A stretch of 64,000 nucleotides of DNA from assembly GCF_013426735.1 (NCBI RefSeq), contig NZ_AP023272.1, forward strand, positions 2,090,501 through 2,154,500, given 5' to 3'. Within the stretch, counting starts at the first letter, position 1. Each line of letters begins with the position of its first letter. Under the pieces are notes generated by a model. It searched no databases. It was not told the origin of the DNA and saw only the letters and a program-made list of their open reading frames with translations. The position numbers and the translations under genes are program-made. Origin of the DNA: Agrobacterium vitis. GTDB lineage: Bacteria; Pseudomonadota; Alphaproteobacteria; Rhizobiales; Rhizobiaceae. Positions 8,899-18,002 of the stretch are shown piece after piece.

Positions 8899-9291
8899 AT
8901 GGCCTTGAAAAAATCTTACAGCATCACCGAGTTGACCCGGGAATTCGGCGTTTCGACCCGCACTCTTCGTTTCTACGAGGATGAAGGGTTGATTCAGCCG
9001 GAACGCAAGGGCCGTACCCGTGTCTACCGGGGTGCCGACCGCCATCTTCTCAAAGAAATTCTGCGCGCTCGTCGCATCGGCTTTACGGTAGCAGATATTC
9101 GCGAAATCATCCATGTCTATAAACAGCCGCCAGGCGAGGTCGGCCAATTGAAGCTGATGATGAAGCGTATCGATGAAAAGCGTGATGATTTGCGCCAGAA
9201 GCGCAAGGATATCGAGGAGACCCTGGCTGAGCTGGATCAGGCCGAAGAGGCCTGCCTGACCCGTCTGGTGGAAATTGGTGTCGGTTCATAG
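8899..9291 (+). CDS. MerR-family transcriptional regulator, LiuR-like
   Basis: A 130-residue DNA-binding protein. The N-terminal winged helix-turn-helix covers residues 7-75 with YSITELTREFGVSTRTLRFY followed by EDEGLI, diagnostic for MerR. The C-terminal half is a long coiled-coil dimerisation helix (about 85-125, rich in Lys, Glu and Arg). Only one cysteine is visible near the end, so a metal or redox sensor of the CueR/SoxR type is unlikely; the sequence looks like the LiuR group that controls branched-chain amino-acid or fatty-acid catabolism. No such catabolic operon is adjacent, so the target is unknown. Confidence 0.85.
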   Translation: MALKKSYSITELTREFGVSTRTLRFYEDEGLIQPERKGRTRVYRGADRHLLKEILRARRIGFTVADIREIIHVYKQPPGEVGQLKLMMKRIDEKRDDLRQKRKDIEETLAELDQAEEACLTRLVEIGVGS

Positions 9292-9311
9292 AGCGAGCCG
9301 ACACCCTTTTT
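9277..9311 (+). terminator. rho-independent terminator of merR
   Basis: GGTGTCGG (9277-9284) pairs perfectly with CCGACACC (9298-9305), followed by C and TTTTT. The left arm lies inside the last codons of merR and the stop codon is in the loop, so the terminator overlaps the coding end. Confidence 0.75.
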
Positions 9312-9338
9312 GCTAATCTCATCGCTTCCGGTATTCCG

Positions 9339-9815
9339 TCAAAGCCAGCGCCGTGTGTGCTGGCAATAACGTTCGAAATCGACGCCGAACCGCACCAATA
9401 GATGCATTTCCTCACAGCGGATGGCGACCATGGTCGTCAACATGGCGGTAAGCGGCGCTGCCAGGACCAGCCAGACATTGCCGAGGATCATTCCCGCCGC
9501 GATCATCAGCAGCGTGTACCCGAGATAGATCGGGTTGCGGGAATAGCGGTAAGGCCCCTCTGTCACCAGCCGCCGGGCGCGCTGGTGCTGGCTAAGGGGT
9601 GTATAGTTGGACATCAGGGTCTTGATGGCCCAGAAATCAATCGCGATTGCACCGGTGGCGATCATTGCGCCGGTCATCCACATGAGGGGCTCCTGGTCTT
9701 CGAAAGGACTGACAGGGGCAACATAGGCATTGAGAAAAAAAGCAATGACACAGGCGCCGACATAAAGAAGCGGCGGCCATGGGTATTTCAGCGGCTTCAT
9801 GCGATAGGCGTTCAT
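9339..9815 (-). CDS. isoprenylcysteine carboxyl methyltransferase-family membrane protein
   Basis: A 158-residue polytopic membrane protein with about four hydrophobic helices. The motif GPYRYSRNPIYLGY near residue 88 is the SAM-binding signature of the ICMT/PEMT superfamily. In bacteria such proteins act on small membrane or lipid substrates, mostly unknown. ATG at 9815 is preferred over the longer frame to 9848 because AAAGGGTCC provides a ribosome-binding site just upstream. Only 11 bases separate it from the upstream acyltransferase gene, so the two are probably co-transcribed. Confidence 0.78.
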   Translation of the reverse strand: MNAYRMKPLKYPWPPLLYVGACVIAFFLNAYVAPVSPFEDQEPLMWMTGAMIATGAIAIDFWAIKTLMSNYTPLSQHQRARRLVTEGPYRYSRNPIYLGYTLLMIAAGMILGNVWLVLAAPLTAMLTTMVAIRCEEMHLLVRFGVDFERYCQHTRRWL

Positions 9816-9826
9816 GTTAGGACCCT

Positions 9827-10810
9827 TTATTGGCTGGCGATCGTGCATTCCCGCGCCAGTTTCAGGACCCTTTCATCTTGCGCCGCTATGATTGCCCCAG
9901 ACTGGAGCGGTTCGAGTATATTTCCGGTCTGCAACTTCTCCAATGTACAGCCGCAGAACCGTTGGCAAAAGCCGGCATCGTTATTGCCTGCCGTGCAGGA
10001 TTGCTGGCAACTGCGGTCATAGGCCGCCGCTCTGTCGGGTGGGGGCGGGGCAACGACCAGCGTCGCCAGATAGACCAGAGCGATCAGCACAGGTTGATGC
10101 ACCAGGTAGAAGACCAGGCTATGGCGGCCCGCAAGCGAGAGCAATTTTGGGCCGGATGGCCAGGCTGCCAGCTTTTGCCACAGACCGAACCGTAGGGCGA
10201 GGCGGGCGCAGGCAATGCCAAACAATACGGCGGCAAACCATGGAAACACCGGCACGTAGTCATTTGAGCGCGGAATTGTCTCGGACAGGCCAAGCCACCA
10301 GAAATAGGGTGCGTCGAACATAGCCGATCGCACATAAAACGGCAGGATCAGCGTGGCAATTGCCGCGCCCAGCGTGACAGCCACCGGCAGGCGAATGAAG
10401 GCCAGGCCGAGCAGGCTCATCAGCGCGATGGCATGCAGAATGCCGAAGAAGATCCAGCCTGCCCCCATGGCCAGATAGGTGGCAACGGATATGGCAAAGG
10501 CGCTTGCGGCAATCTGCGCAAATCGCTTGCCAAAGGACGTCCAGCGGATGCCATTTCGATGCGCCAGCACCAGGCCGATGCCGACAAGAAACAGAAAGGT
10601 CGAGGCGATGCAGCGGGCATAGATCTTCAGAACGCCGGTTTCTGCCGTACCCGGTGGTAGATAGCCGAAGAATTCCAGATCCCAGCTGAAGTGATAGGAA
10701 GCCATAGCCAGCAGCGCCAGCCCGCGCATTGCATCGAGCAGGCCGATGCGGGTGTTGGATTTGGCGGGGGGGGATTTGGCGGGAAGGGGAGATTCGGTTT
10801 GAAAAGCCAC
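9827..10810 (-). CDS. DUF1624 / heparan-alpha-glucosaminide N-acetyltransferase-like membrane protein
   Basis: A 327-residue protein with 7-8 hydrophobic helices. The opening LLDAMRGLALLAMASYHFSWD, with its RG and YHFSWD, matches the acyltransferase-like DUF1624/YeiB-type group; SLVFYLVHQPVLIAL near the end is also typical. Members move acetyl or acyl groups across the membrane onto sugars or lipids. The apparent start is GTG at 10810 with AGGA upstream. Two oddities are a run of eight C (coding strand) near codons 13-17 inside a repeated PAKS coding unit, and a Cys-rich tail (SCQQSC, FCQRFCGC) of about 60 residues after the last helix. Confidence 0.75.
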   Translation of the reverse strand: MAFQTESPLPAKSPPAKSNTRIGLLDAMRGLALLAMASYHFSWDLEFFGYLPPGTAETGVLKIYARCIASTFLFLVGIGLVLAHRNGIRWTSFGKRFAQIAASAFAISVATYLAMGAGWIFFGILHAIALMSLLGLAFIRLPVAVTLGAAIATLILPFYVRSAMFDAPYFWWLGLSETIPRSNDYVPVFPWFAAVLFGIACARLALRFGLWQKLAAWPSGPKLLSLAGRHSLVFYLVHQPVLIALVYLATLVVAPPPPDRAAAYDRSCQQSCTAGNNDAGFCQRFCGCTLEKLQTGNILEPLQSGAIIAAQDERVLKLARECTIASQ

Positions 10811-10936
10811 GCGATGTCCTGAAACAGCTATCTACAGCGACCGGACATGCTGGAGGCAGAGGTCGCTGGGGCAAGGTCATGCCCTTGGTTCGAGTTATGC
10901 CAAGGTCATTTTAATGACACCTGGGATCACGGTTCT

Positions 10937-11719
10937 TTACGACATTCCAGATGAGCTGTCGCCATCGGTTGCAGGATGGGGGCTGGTTTGTGGGCTTGCT
11001 GTCATGTGTCCTGGCACGGAGATCGGATTTTTCAGCATGGCGGCCAGCCGGGCATTCGAGAAGAACTGGCGGTGCACCAGCACGAAGAAAATCAGCACCG
11101 TTGTTGCCATGAACATGTAGGCGTTCAGGAACCAGCCGAGATAGCCCATCGACATGAAGATTGCCCGCAGGCCCGAATTGAAGTTCTGCGCGGCGATGAC
11201 ATTCATGGCAATCACAGTTTCGGCCGCGTCTTCGGCTGCGACCGGGTCCTGGCGAACTTCCGCATGCATTGGCAGGCCGCCGAACAGGATGGTGCAATAG
11301 TTGAACAGGCGATAGGACCAGCCGAACTTGAAAAAAGCATAGCCGAAAATCGCGATCAGTCCGCAGACTTTCAACTCGAATGCGGCCCGCCCGCCCGCCC
11401 CGAATAAAGGCAGGTCCCGCAGCACCAGATCGACCTTTTCGGTGGCGCCCAGCATGGCGAAACAGCCGCCGATGGCGATGATCGAGGTCGAGGCAAAAAA
11501 GGCAGTGCCGTTTTGCAGACCGGCGAGGATCTGCGTGTCGATCATCCGCAGGTCTCGTTTCAGCGCATTAAAGATCCAGGCGCGTCGGCGCTCCGCCATG
11601 ATCCGGCTGAGGCTGAGGCGGGATTTGATTAGGCGGCCATTGGTTAAAAAAGCCAGGCCGAACCAGCCGCAGAAAAACAGCAGCAGAGCAAGCCAATCCA
11701 GAAGGGTCATGTCCGACAT
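10937..11719 (-). CDS. DUF599 family membrane protein
   Basis: A 260-residue inner-membrane protein with about four strong hydrophobic spans (residues 5-25, 70-90, 115-135 and 190-220) and a Ser/Pro-rich cytoplasmic tail. The conserved pattern (NGRLIKSRLSL, RRAWIFNALKRDLRMIDTQILAGLQNGTAFFAST) is that of DUF599, a proteobacterial family of unknown function. It is separated from the acyltransferase gene by about 125 bases, so it is probably its own transcription unit. Confidence 0.8.
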   Translation of the reverse strand: MSDMTLLDWLALLLFFCGWFGLAFLTNGRLIKSRLSLSRIMAERRRAWIFNALKRDLRMIDTQILAGLQNGTAFFASTSIIAIGGCFAMLGATEKVDLVLRDLPLFGAGGRAAFELKVCGLIAIFGYAFFKFGWSYRLFNYCTILFGGLPMHAEVRQDPVAAEDAAETVIAMNVIAAQNFNSGLRAIFMSMGYLGWFLNAYMFMATTVLIFFVLVHRQFFSNARLAAMLKNPISVPGHMTASPQTSPHPATDGDSSSGMS

Positions 11720-11914
11720 TGTCTTTCAAATCTTGGGGTAACGACAGGTGATGACTGTTGCGAATCTGCAATTTTCATCCTGTTTTATCATGCTGGGCTG
11801 ATTTTATCATGATAGGCCGAGGCCAATTCACAAAGCGCCAATATCCATTGTCACTGTCGATGATGGAGGTGAAGCGCTCATGCCAAGGTGCTTGCGGCGT
11901 CATTTAAGAAATAT

Positions 11915-12081
11915 GCGGCTCTGACCGTTGTCAGCGATTGAGCAAGGCCACCAAATCGTCTATCCATGCTGTGCTCGGGGGTTTTCGGGGGATTGGCCTC
12001 GTGCCTGCCGCTTTGTTGCGGTAGAAAACCGCTTTACGGCGGGGGACGACAGCGCGGCTGGAGACGAGCCGCGCTGTTTTT
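11915..12081 (+). ncRNA. candidate structured small RNA ending in a terminator
   Basis: Between two genes, a segment with nested inverted repeats (GCCG...GCGGT-AGAAA-ACCGC...CGGC around 12008-12040) is followed by a strong hairpin, CAGCGCGGCT (12050-12059) pairing with AGCCGCGCTG (12067-12076), and TTTTT. A terminator about 115 bases upstream of sdaA with no gene feeding it suggests an independent transcript or an attenuated leader of sdaA. The 5' end near 11915 is a guess. I could not match it to a known RNA family. Confidence 0.4.
12050..12081 (+). terminator. intrinsic terminator upstream of sdaA
   Basis: A perfect 10-base-pair stem (12050-12059 with 12067-12076) and 7-base loop are followed by TTTTTG. 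It faces plus and precedes sdaA rather than following a coding sequence. Confidence 0.8.
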
Positions 12082-12196
12082 GTTTCGCGGCCTTGTCGCT
12101 ACAGTTTCACTGAATGTCGATCCTTCATCAGGAATTTGTTGGCCATACGGCTAAAGTTTCAGGTATTGGCTACGGCTTCACTGGTAGGGTCCTTGC

Positions 12197-13600
12197 ATGT
12201 TTCTTTCCGTCTTCGACGTTTTCAAGATCGGCATCGGGCCATCCAGCTCGCACACGATGGGGCCGATGTCGGCAGCAAGCCGGTTTCTTGACCTGATCCT
12301 TTCCAATGACTGGCCGCGCCCGGCTGGCGCCGAGGTCGCAGCACTGAAGGTCAGCCTGCACGGTTCGCTGGCCTATACAGGCGTTGGCCATGGCACCGAC
12401 CGCGCCGTTATCATCGGCCTGACCGGCGAGATGCCCGACAGGGTCGATCCGGACCGGATGGCGGAGCTTGTCGCGGAGGTGCAGCGCAGCGGCAAGGTCT
12501 GTCCCGCCGGGCATCCGGCCTATCAGTTCAATCCGGCCACCGATCTGGTGCTGGACAAGAAGACGCCGCTTTCGGGTCACGCCAATGGCATGCGATTTTC
12601 GGCCTTTGACAAACAGGGTCGCCTGCTGCTGACGACTGTCTATTATTCCATCGGTGGCGGTTTCGTGGTGACTGATATCGAGCTTGCTGCCGTGCAGAAG
12701 ACCAAGAAGACAGAAACCCACGCCGTCAAAGTGCCTTATCCTTTCGCCTCCGCCCGGCAGATGCTGGCCATGGCGGCGTCATCCGGGCTGACGATTGCCC
12801 AGATGAAGCGCGCCAATGAGGAAGTCTCCCTGAGCCGTCAGGCGCTGGACGAAGGCCTCGATCGGCTGTGGACGGCGATGAGCGGCTGTATCGATCGCGG
12901 TTTGCGGGGTGAGGGCGAACTGCCCGGCGGGTTGAAAGTCAAGCGCCGCGCCCGTTACATCCATGACAAGCTCCAGGAGGAATGGCGATCCAACCGGCAA
13001 AACCCGCTGCTGGCCAATGACTGGCTCTCGGTCTATGCCATGGCCGTCAACGAAGAAAATGCCGCTGGCGGCAGGGTGGTGACGGCGCCGACCAATGGGG
13101 CAGCAGGCGTCGTGCCTGCAACGATCCGCTATTACCTGCATTTTCATCCCGATGCCGATCAGGAAGGCGTGCGCGATTATCTGCTGACGGCTGCGGCCAT
13201 TGGCGGCATCATCAAGCACAATGCCTCGATTTCCGGTGCCGAAGTCGGCTGCCAGGGCGAGGTGGGTTCGGCAGCGGCCATGGCTGCGGCAGGATTGGCG
13301 GCGGTGATGGGCGGTAGCCCCGAGCAGATCGAAAATGCCGCCGAGATTGCGCTGGAACATCATCTCGGCATGACCTGCGATCCGGTGGCGGGTCTGGTGC
13401 AAGTGCCTTGCATTGAGCGCAATGCGTTGGGTGCCGTCAAGGCGGTGACGGCGGCCTCGTTGGCCATCAAGGGTGATGGCAGCCATTTCGTACCGCTGGA
13501 TGCCTGTATCGAGACGATGCGCCAGACCGGCAACGACATGAGCGAGAAATATAAAGAGACCTCGCTCGGTGGCCTGGCCGTCAATGTGGTGGAATGTTAA
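12197..13600 (+). CDS. sdaA: L-serine ammonia-lyase (iron-sulfur type)
   Basis: Deaminates L-serine to pyruvate with a [4Fe-4S] cluster. The 467-residue single-chain form contains the beta domain first ([19 protein letters not shown], residues 5-23) and then the alpha domain, with [17 protein letters not shown] near residue 353 and a Cys pair in [19 protein letters not shown] near residue 400, which supply cluster ligands. Length matches the fused SdaA of proteobacteria. It lies downstream of the candidate RNA/terminator and just ahead of the DUF1489 gene on the same strand. Confidence 0.95.
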   Translation: MFLSVFDVFKIGIGPSSSHTMGPMSAASRFLDLILSNDWPRPAGAEVAALKVSLHGSLAYTGVGHGTDRAVIIGLTGEMPDRVDPDRMAELVAEVQRSGKVCPAGHPAYQFNPATDLVLDKKTPLSGHANGMRFSAFDKQGRLLLTTVYYSIGGGFVVTDIELAAVQKTKKTETHAVKVPYPFASARQMLAMAASSGLTIAQMKRANEEVSLSRQALDEGLDRLWTAMSGCIDRGLRGEGELPGGLKVKRRARYIHDKLQEEWRSNRQNPLLANDWLSVYAMAVNEENAAGGRVVTAPTNGAAGVVPATIRYYLHFHPDADQEGVRDYLLTAAAIGGIIKHNASISGAEVGCQGEVGSAAAMAAAGLAAVMGGSPEQIENAAEIALEHHLGMTCDPVAGLVQVPCIERNALGAVKAVTAASLAIKGDGSHFVPLDACIETMRQTGNDMSEKYKETSLGGLAVNVVEC

Positions 13601-13645
13601 CGGTACTGCTTGACCTGCGGCATGAAAGGTCTATCTGCAAAACCC

Positions 13646-14083
13646 ATGGCGCTCAATCTCATCAAACTCTGTGTCGGGGCCGATAGCATCGACGATCTCA
13701 AGCACTGGGTGGCGGAACGCGCCCTGGTGGCGATATCGGCTGGCTTGGCGCCGCAAAGTTCGCATGTCACCCGGATGATGCCCAAACGGGTTGAGGAATT
13801 GCTGGACGGCGGCTCGCTTTATTGGATCATCAAGGGTCAGGTTGCAGCCCGCCAGCCTCTACTGGACATTTTCAGCGTCACCGGCGCGGACGGTATCAAC
13901 CGCTGCGAACTGGTGCTTGGCCCTGAGGTCATTGAAACCACGCCAGCGCCACGCCGCCCGTTTCAGGGCTGGCGCTATCTTGACCCGAAAGATGCCCCGC
14001 GTGATCTTTCCGCTGGCGGTGCTGGCCTGGATGACATGCCCGACGATTTGAAGCGAGAACTGGCCGAGCTCGGATTGCTGTAG
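13646..14083 (+). CDS. DUF1489 family protein
   Basis: A 145-residue soluble protein. MALNLIKLCVG at the start, SSHVTRMMPKR in the middle and GWRYLDPKDAPRDL near the end are hallmarks of DUF1489, an alphaproteobacterial family with no assigned function. ATG at 13646 is chosen because the family begins with this MALNLIKL motif; the frame is open upstream to 13610. It follows sdaA by about 45 bases and is probably co-transcribed. Confidence 0.85.
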   Translation: MALNLIKLCVGADSIDDLKHWVAERALVAISAGLAPQSSHVTRMMPKRVEELLDGGSLYWIIKGQVAARQPLLDIFSVTGADGINRCELVLGPEVIETTPAPRRPFQGWRYLDPKDAPRDLSAGGAGLDDMPDDLKRELAELGLL

Positions 14084-14597
14084 GCCTTATCCGAACAGCC
14101 ATTGAAAACGATTCGGCTTATTCCATTTCCGAATGTCTTAAGCCATTGATGTGTTTAAGATTTCGCTGAGGCGTGGACGGGTCCCCTATTTCGAGCCTTT
14201 GTATTTTCCAGCGCGATGCACTGGCATATGGATCATTTTTTGAATGGATAATTTTTTCATCCGAAATCGATTTTTGAAATAGATAAGGCCGTTCAATCGG
14301 TTAGGTTGCATTTCTCTGTTTTGATTGCGGTATGCTGTACGGTCCTTTCAGAATTTATATTTGAATTCACTAACGGTTAAGACGCATCAACTATGTTTCT
14401 GATCAAGGAATCCAAAGTGGCCACGTGTGGCTAGCAGAGGCACATTCGAAGGCTGGCAGGATTACGGCATAGATTGCACGTCGGGCGGTTCACGGTGCAG
14501 AGGCTTGCATTGCACGTGTTTGTCTGGATCGGCAGCGATTTAAGGACGTATATGCTAAAATACTGTCCCAAACCTATGAAAGCTGGGAGAAAATTTG
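14084..14597. other. 514-base AT-rich intergenic region before cheW
   Basis: No gene is called. It contains a short tandem repeat, TGGAT-N-ATTTTTT, at 14229-14241 and 14245-14257 (period 16). No terminator is evident for DUF1489. It presumably holds the cheW promoter. Confidence 0.4.
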
Positions 14598-15071
14598 ATG
14601 ACCACATCGCATCTGGTGCAAGCGGGCTCTCTGGAGATCATTGCTTTCCGGCTTCATGCGCAGGAATTTTGCGTTAAAACCACGTCCATTCGTGAAATTC
14701 GCGGTTGGGCCACTGTGACCCCGCTCCCCCATGCGCCTTACGAAGTGCTGGGCGTGATGAACCTGCGCGGCACGGTCATTCCGATCGTCGATCTGGCCGT
14801 CAAGCTTGGCATGGCCAATTCCGAGGTCAACCAGCGCAGCGCCGTGGTCGTCGCTGATGTCAATGGCGTGACCGTCGGTCTGCTGGTGGATGGCGTTTCC
14901 GACATCCTGACCATCCCTGCCGATCGCTTGCAGCCCTTGCCACAGGCAGCCGGACCAAGCGCTGCCTTTTCCGACGGCATCATTGCCCAGGGTGAAAGCA
15001 TGATTTGCTTCCTCAACCTTGAGCGCATGTTTGGTGTTAATGACGCAGACGACTGGGGCATGGCGGTTTAA
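14598..15071 (+). CDS. cheW: CheW chemotaxis coupling protein
   Basis: CheW bridges chemoreceptors to the CheA kinase. The 157-residue protein is essentially one CheW domain: EIIAFRLHAQEFCVKTTSIREI, then PYEVLGVMNLRGTVIPIVDL (receptor/CheA contact region) and VGLLVDGVSDILTIPADRL. ATG 14598 follows a GGGAGA ribosome-binding site. It is separated from a che operon and followed by a strong terminator, tRNA-Leu and a chemoreceptor gene, so it may be a dedicated extra coupling protein. Confidence 0.92.
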   Translation: MTTSHLVQAGSLEIIAFRLHAQEFCVKTTSIREIRGWATVTPLPHAPYEVLGVMNLRGTVIPIVDLAVKLGMANSEVNQRSAVVVADVNGVTVGLLVDGVSDILTIPADRLQPLPQAAGPSAAFSDGIIAQGESMICFLNLERMFGVNDADDWGMAV

Positions 15072-15132
15072 TATCTGACGTTCTTACGAACGTTGGTATT
15101 TGACTTTAGACCTTGATGCATTTCAATAATTA

Positions 15133-15162
15133 CCCTGGACCGGTTTCGGTCTGGGGTTTTTT
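15133..15162 (+). terminator. terminator of cheW
   Basis: CCCTGGACCG (15133-15142) pairs along all ten positions with CGGTCTGGGG (15147-15156), two of them G-T wobbles, around a GTTT loop, and is followed by six T. Confidence 0.85.
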
Positions 15163-15289
15163 GTGTGACCGAGCGGACACGAACAGTCTGCTAGAGTATG
15201 TCAGGTTCGGATTGAACCAGACAGACTCTAGGGAATATCTGAAACACCCTCTTGCAATTGCGCCTCAGGTCGTTGAAAACGCTGCTTAC

Positions 15290-15374
15290 GCGGACGTGGC
15301 GAAACTGGTAGACGCAAGGGACTTAAAATCCCTCGGAGCAATCTGTACGGGTTCGACCCCCGTCGTCCGCACCA
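15290..15374 (+). tRNA. tRNA-Leu (anticodon UAA)
   Basis: A class II tRNA with acceptor arms GCGGACG and CGTCCGC, an encoded CCA at 15372-15374, and an anticodon stem AGGGA/TCCCT enclosing CTTAAAA (anticodon TAA). It has a long variable arm, as expected for Leu, and a T arm ACGGG-TTCGACC-CCCGT. Total length is 85 bases. I saw no duplicated 3' end in the window that would mark an integrated element. Confidence 0.97.
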
Positions 15375-15659
15375 ACCACAATGGACTGTGTCCTTTACCC
15401 CCGGTGCTGTTTTTGTCGCTGTTTTCCGCGGATCGCTGCTCGTGTGCCATCGCGGCCTTAATCTTAAGTATAAGAAAATTAGAATTCACTAAAAATTAGA
15501 TTTTACCCGCTAGTTTCTACGGGTGCCGCCGGATCAGCCGACCGTTGCAGACCGATCATTCTGTGCGGTTTGGCGAGGACTGGAGCCGGTTCGGCGCGCC
15601 AAAAATTTACCCCCACATGTACTCGAAGGTCGAGCCACCTTGAGTTACGAGGCAATGAG

Positions 15660-17627
15660 ATGAAAAACCTATCAATCATCGGGAAATTTCTATCGATCAT
15701 GGCGTTGTTCGGTCTGTTTACCATCGGCATTGCGGCCTATTCTGGAGCGAAGCTGAAATCGATCGACGCCGCCTATAGCGACCTTCTGGATCAGGAATCC
15801 ACTGCTTCGCTTTATCTGGCGCGCGCCAATCGGTCGATGCAGTCTGCACGAGCCTCTTTGGCCGATATCATGCTGTCGCGTACCGACGCGCTCAATCAAG
15901 CCGCGACAAAGGAATTCGAAAAGGCTCGAGATTCTTTCTTGACGTTCATGGATACAGCGGCAAAGGCTCTTCCTAATAATGCCGACATCGCAGGGCTTAA
16001 GGCGGATACCTTGAAAATTCTTGACCAGACCTGTGGCAATGCCATGCAGCTGGGGAAAGCCGCCACTACTGATGATGAGGTCGCTAGATCCCAGTCGGTT
16101 TTCCTGAGGGAATGCCAGCCTGAGTTTGCAAAGATTTCGCCGCGCTTTACCGAAGTCGTCACGACAATCAGCAAGGCTGCCGATACAGAAAGTAACGACC
16201 TTACTGATATGACCAATAGCACGGTGATGACGACTGTGCTTGGCGTGCTGGTAGGTTTGGTTCTGGTTCTGACAATTGGCTTTTTCGCCATCCGCGCCTG
16301 GCTGGTTGTGCCGATCCGCGAACTGGCCAGCAAGATGGGCATTCTGTCCGGCGGTGATCTCTCGGCATCGGTCGAGGGAACAGATCGTCGTGATGAAGTG
16401 GGGATCATGGCGCGTGCCGTGCAGATCTTCAAGGATAACGGCCTTGCCGCTCGCGAGCTGGAAAAACAGGCCGCTGCGGTTCGCGACATGAGCGAAGTGG
16501 AACGCCAGCGCGTTGCTGAGGCCGATGCCAAGCGCGCCTCTGAGATGGCCCAGGCGACCGCTGGACTTGCAGAGGGATTGAAGCGGCTTTCGGCTGGGGA
16601 TCTCACGTTCCAGCTTACCCAGAATTTTGCTAGTGAATTCGAAGGTTTGCGGACTGACTTCAACAGCACGGTTGAGCAATTGCGTGACACGATGTCGTCC
16701 GTTGCCATCTCGACCAGCTCGATTGACAGTGGTTCGCGAGAAGTGAGCCAGAGCGCCAACGACCTGTCGAAGCGTACTGAACAACAGGCAGCTTCGCTGG
16801 AAGAAACCGCAGCGGCACTGGATCAGATCACCACCAATGTCTCCAATTCCTCCAAACGTGCGGAAGAGGCCCGGGCTATGGCCGTTCAGGCCAACCAGTC
16901 AGCCCGGCAGTCCGGCGAAGTGGTCTCGAATGCCGTCAACGCCATGCAGCGGATCGAGCAGTCGTCCAGCCAGATCTCCAACATTATCGGTGTGATCGAC
17001 GAGATTGCCTTCCAGACCAATCTTCTGGCGCTGAATGCTGGTGTGGAAGCGGCGCGGGCAGGTGAGGCTGGTAAGGGCTTTGCCGTGGTCGCCCAGGAAG
17101 TGCGCGAACTTGCCCAGCGCTCTGCCCAGGCTGCCAAGGAAATCAAGGACCTGATCCGCAATTCTGCCAGCGAAGTTGAAAACGGTGTGAAGCTGGTGAC
17201 GGCAACCGGTGAAGTTCTGAAGGTGATCGAAGGCCATGTCGTCGCCATCAATGGCCAGCTCGATGCCATCGCCATTTCGGCTCGCGAGCAGTCTGTCGGC
17301 CTCTCCGAGGTCAATATCGCCGTCAACCAGATGGACCAGGTCACCCAGCAGAATGCCGCCATGGTGGAAGAAGCCACCGCTGCCAGCTCATCGCTGGCCA
17401 ATGAAGCGGAAAAGCTGCGCCATCTGGTCGGTCAGTTCCAGATTGGTTCTGGTTCATCAGGCTTAGTGGCCAATGCCGCCCCTTCTGGAGGCAGATCCGC
17501 TGGTCCTGTTCCAGCCAGCGCCGGGCAAAGGCCTGTCGCGTCACCCGCCCGCCGCATGGTCGGTCAGGTCGCCAAGGCACTCGGCATGAATACCGCAGCC
17601 AAGCAGGAAAGCTGGGAAGAGTTTTAA
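15660..17627 (+). CDS. methyl-accepting chemotaxis protein with WxxF tail
   Basis: A transmembrane chemoreceptor of 655 residues: a membrane helix at about 7-29, a periplasmic four-helix-bundle sensor (30-189), a second membrane helix (about 190-212), HAMP segments and a cytoplasmic signalling coiled coil with the hairpin tip [16 protein letters not shown] near residue 455. [17 protein letters not shown] marks a methylation helix. The last residues are SWEEF, matching the xWxxF tether that recruits CheR/CheB. ATG 15660 is chosen because the membrane helix starts directly after it; the upstream frame to 15570 looks non-coding. The ligand is unknown. Confidence 0.93.
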   Translation: MKNLSIIGKFLSIMALFGLFTIGIAAYSGAKLKSIDAAYSDLLDQESTASLYLARANRSMQSARASLADIMLSRTDALNQAATKEFEKARDSFLTFMDTAAKALPNNADIAGLKADTLKILDQTCGNAMQLGKAATTDDEVARSQSVFLRECQPEFAKISPRFTEVVTTISKAADTESNDLTDMTNSTVMTTVLGVLVGLVLVLTIGFFAIRAWLVVPIRELASKMGILSGGDLSASVEGTDRRDEVGIMARAVQIFKDNGLAARELEKQAAAVRDMSEVERQRVAEADAKRASEMAQATAGLAEGLKRLSAGDLTFQLTQNFASEFEGLRTDFNSTVEQLRDTMSSVAISTSSIDSGSREVSQSANDLSKRTEQQAASLEETAAALDQITTNVSNSSKRAEEARAMAVQANQSARQSGEVVSNAVNAMQRIEQSSSQISNIIGVIDEIAFQTNLLALNAGVEAARAGEAGKGFAVVAQEVRELAQRSAQAAKEIKDLIRNSASEVENGVKLVTATGEVLKVIEGHVVAINGQLDAIAISAREQSVGLSEVNIAVNQMDQVTQQNAAMVEEATAASSSLANEAEKLRHLVGQFQIGSGSSGLVANAAPSGGRSAGPVPASAGQRPVASPARRMVGQVAKALGMNTAAKQESWEEF

Positions 17628-18002
17628 GACCAAGTGACAGCATCGGATTTTCCGAAAACCGGTGCTTATTTTTCTGCCCTATCGTCTCATTGCTCAAGCC
17701 GCCCTGCGTTTTCCCGCACGCAGGGCGGCTTGCTGTTTGGTGGATGGAGGGACAAGAGCCCGGGCGAGGGGCAAGGACGAAAAAATGGCGTAGCCGATAA
17801 TTTCGTCTCTCTGTTTGGTCCAGTCTCGCAAAAATGACGTTACATCGATATGCATCGAATAAATGCACGAAAGCCGCCGCAAGATTTCCGATCCGTTGCC
17901 TGGTCGTCACCTTAAATCGGACCCGATTGAGGGAATTATGCGGTTAGCCAAAGATAGTTCCAGTTCGTCCCAGCTTGTCAAAGTCCGTTAGAAGGCCCTC
18001 CT
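17628..18002. other. intergenic region with two palindromes
   Basis: No gene. Besides the hairpin at 17695-17732 it contains an imperfect 24-base palindrome at about 17641-17664 (CATCGG...CCGGTG around TTTTCCGAAAA) of a type commonly scattered between rhizobial genes. Confidence 0.45.
17695..17732 (+). terminator. long hairpin downstream of the chemoreceptor gene
   Basis: CAAGCCGCCCTGCG (17695-17708) pairs perfectly over 14 bases with CGCAGGGCGGCTTG (17719-17732) across a 10-base loop. The T run afterwards is weak (CTGTTTG), so termination efficiency is uncertain. Confidence 0.6.

Larger units (their letters stand above)
11720..12196. other. 477-base intergenic region between DUF599 and sdaA
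   Basis: No coding frame is convincing here. The left half contains two TTTTATCATG words 21 bases apart (near 11782 and 11803). The right half contains the structured segment and terminator described separately as a candidate small RNA. Confidence 0.5.

Noticed and set aside
15290..15374. Integration site at tRNA-Leu
   Set aside because: I saw no repeated tRNA 3' end and no integrase in the window.
15113..15499. A 128-residue plus-strand frame spanning tRNA-Leu
   Set aside because: It runs straight through a well-formed tRNA gene and has no protein-like features.
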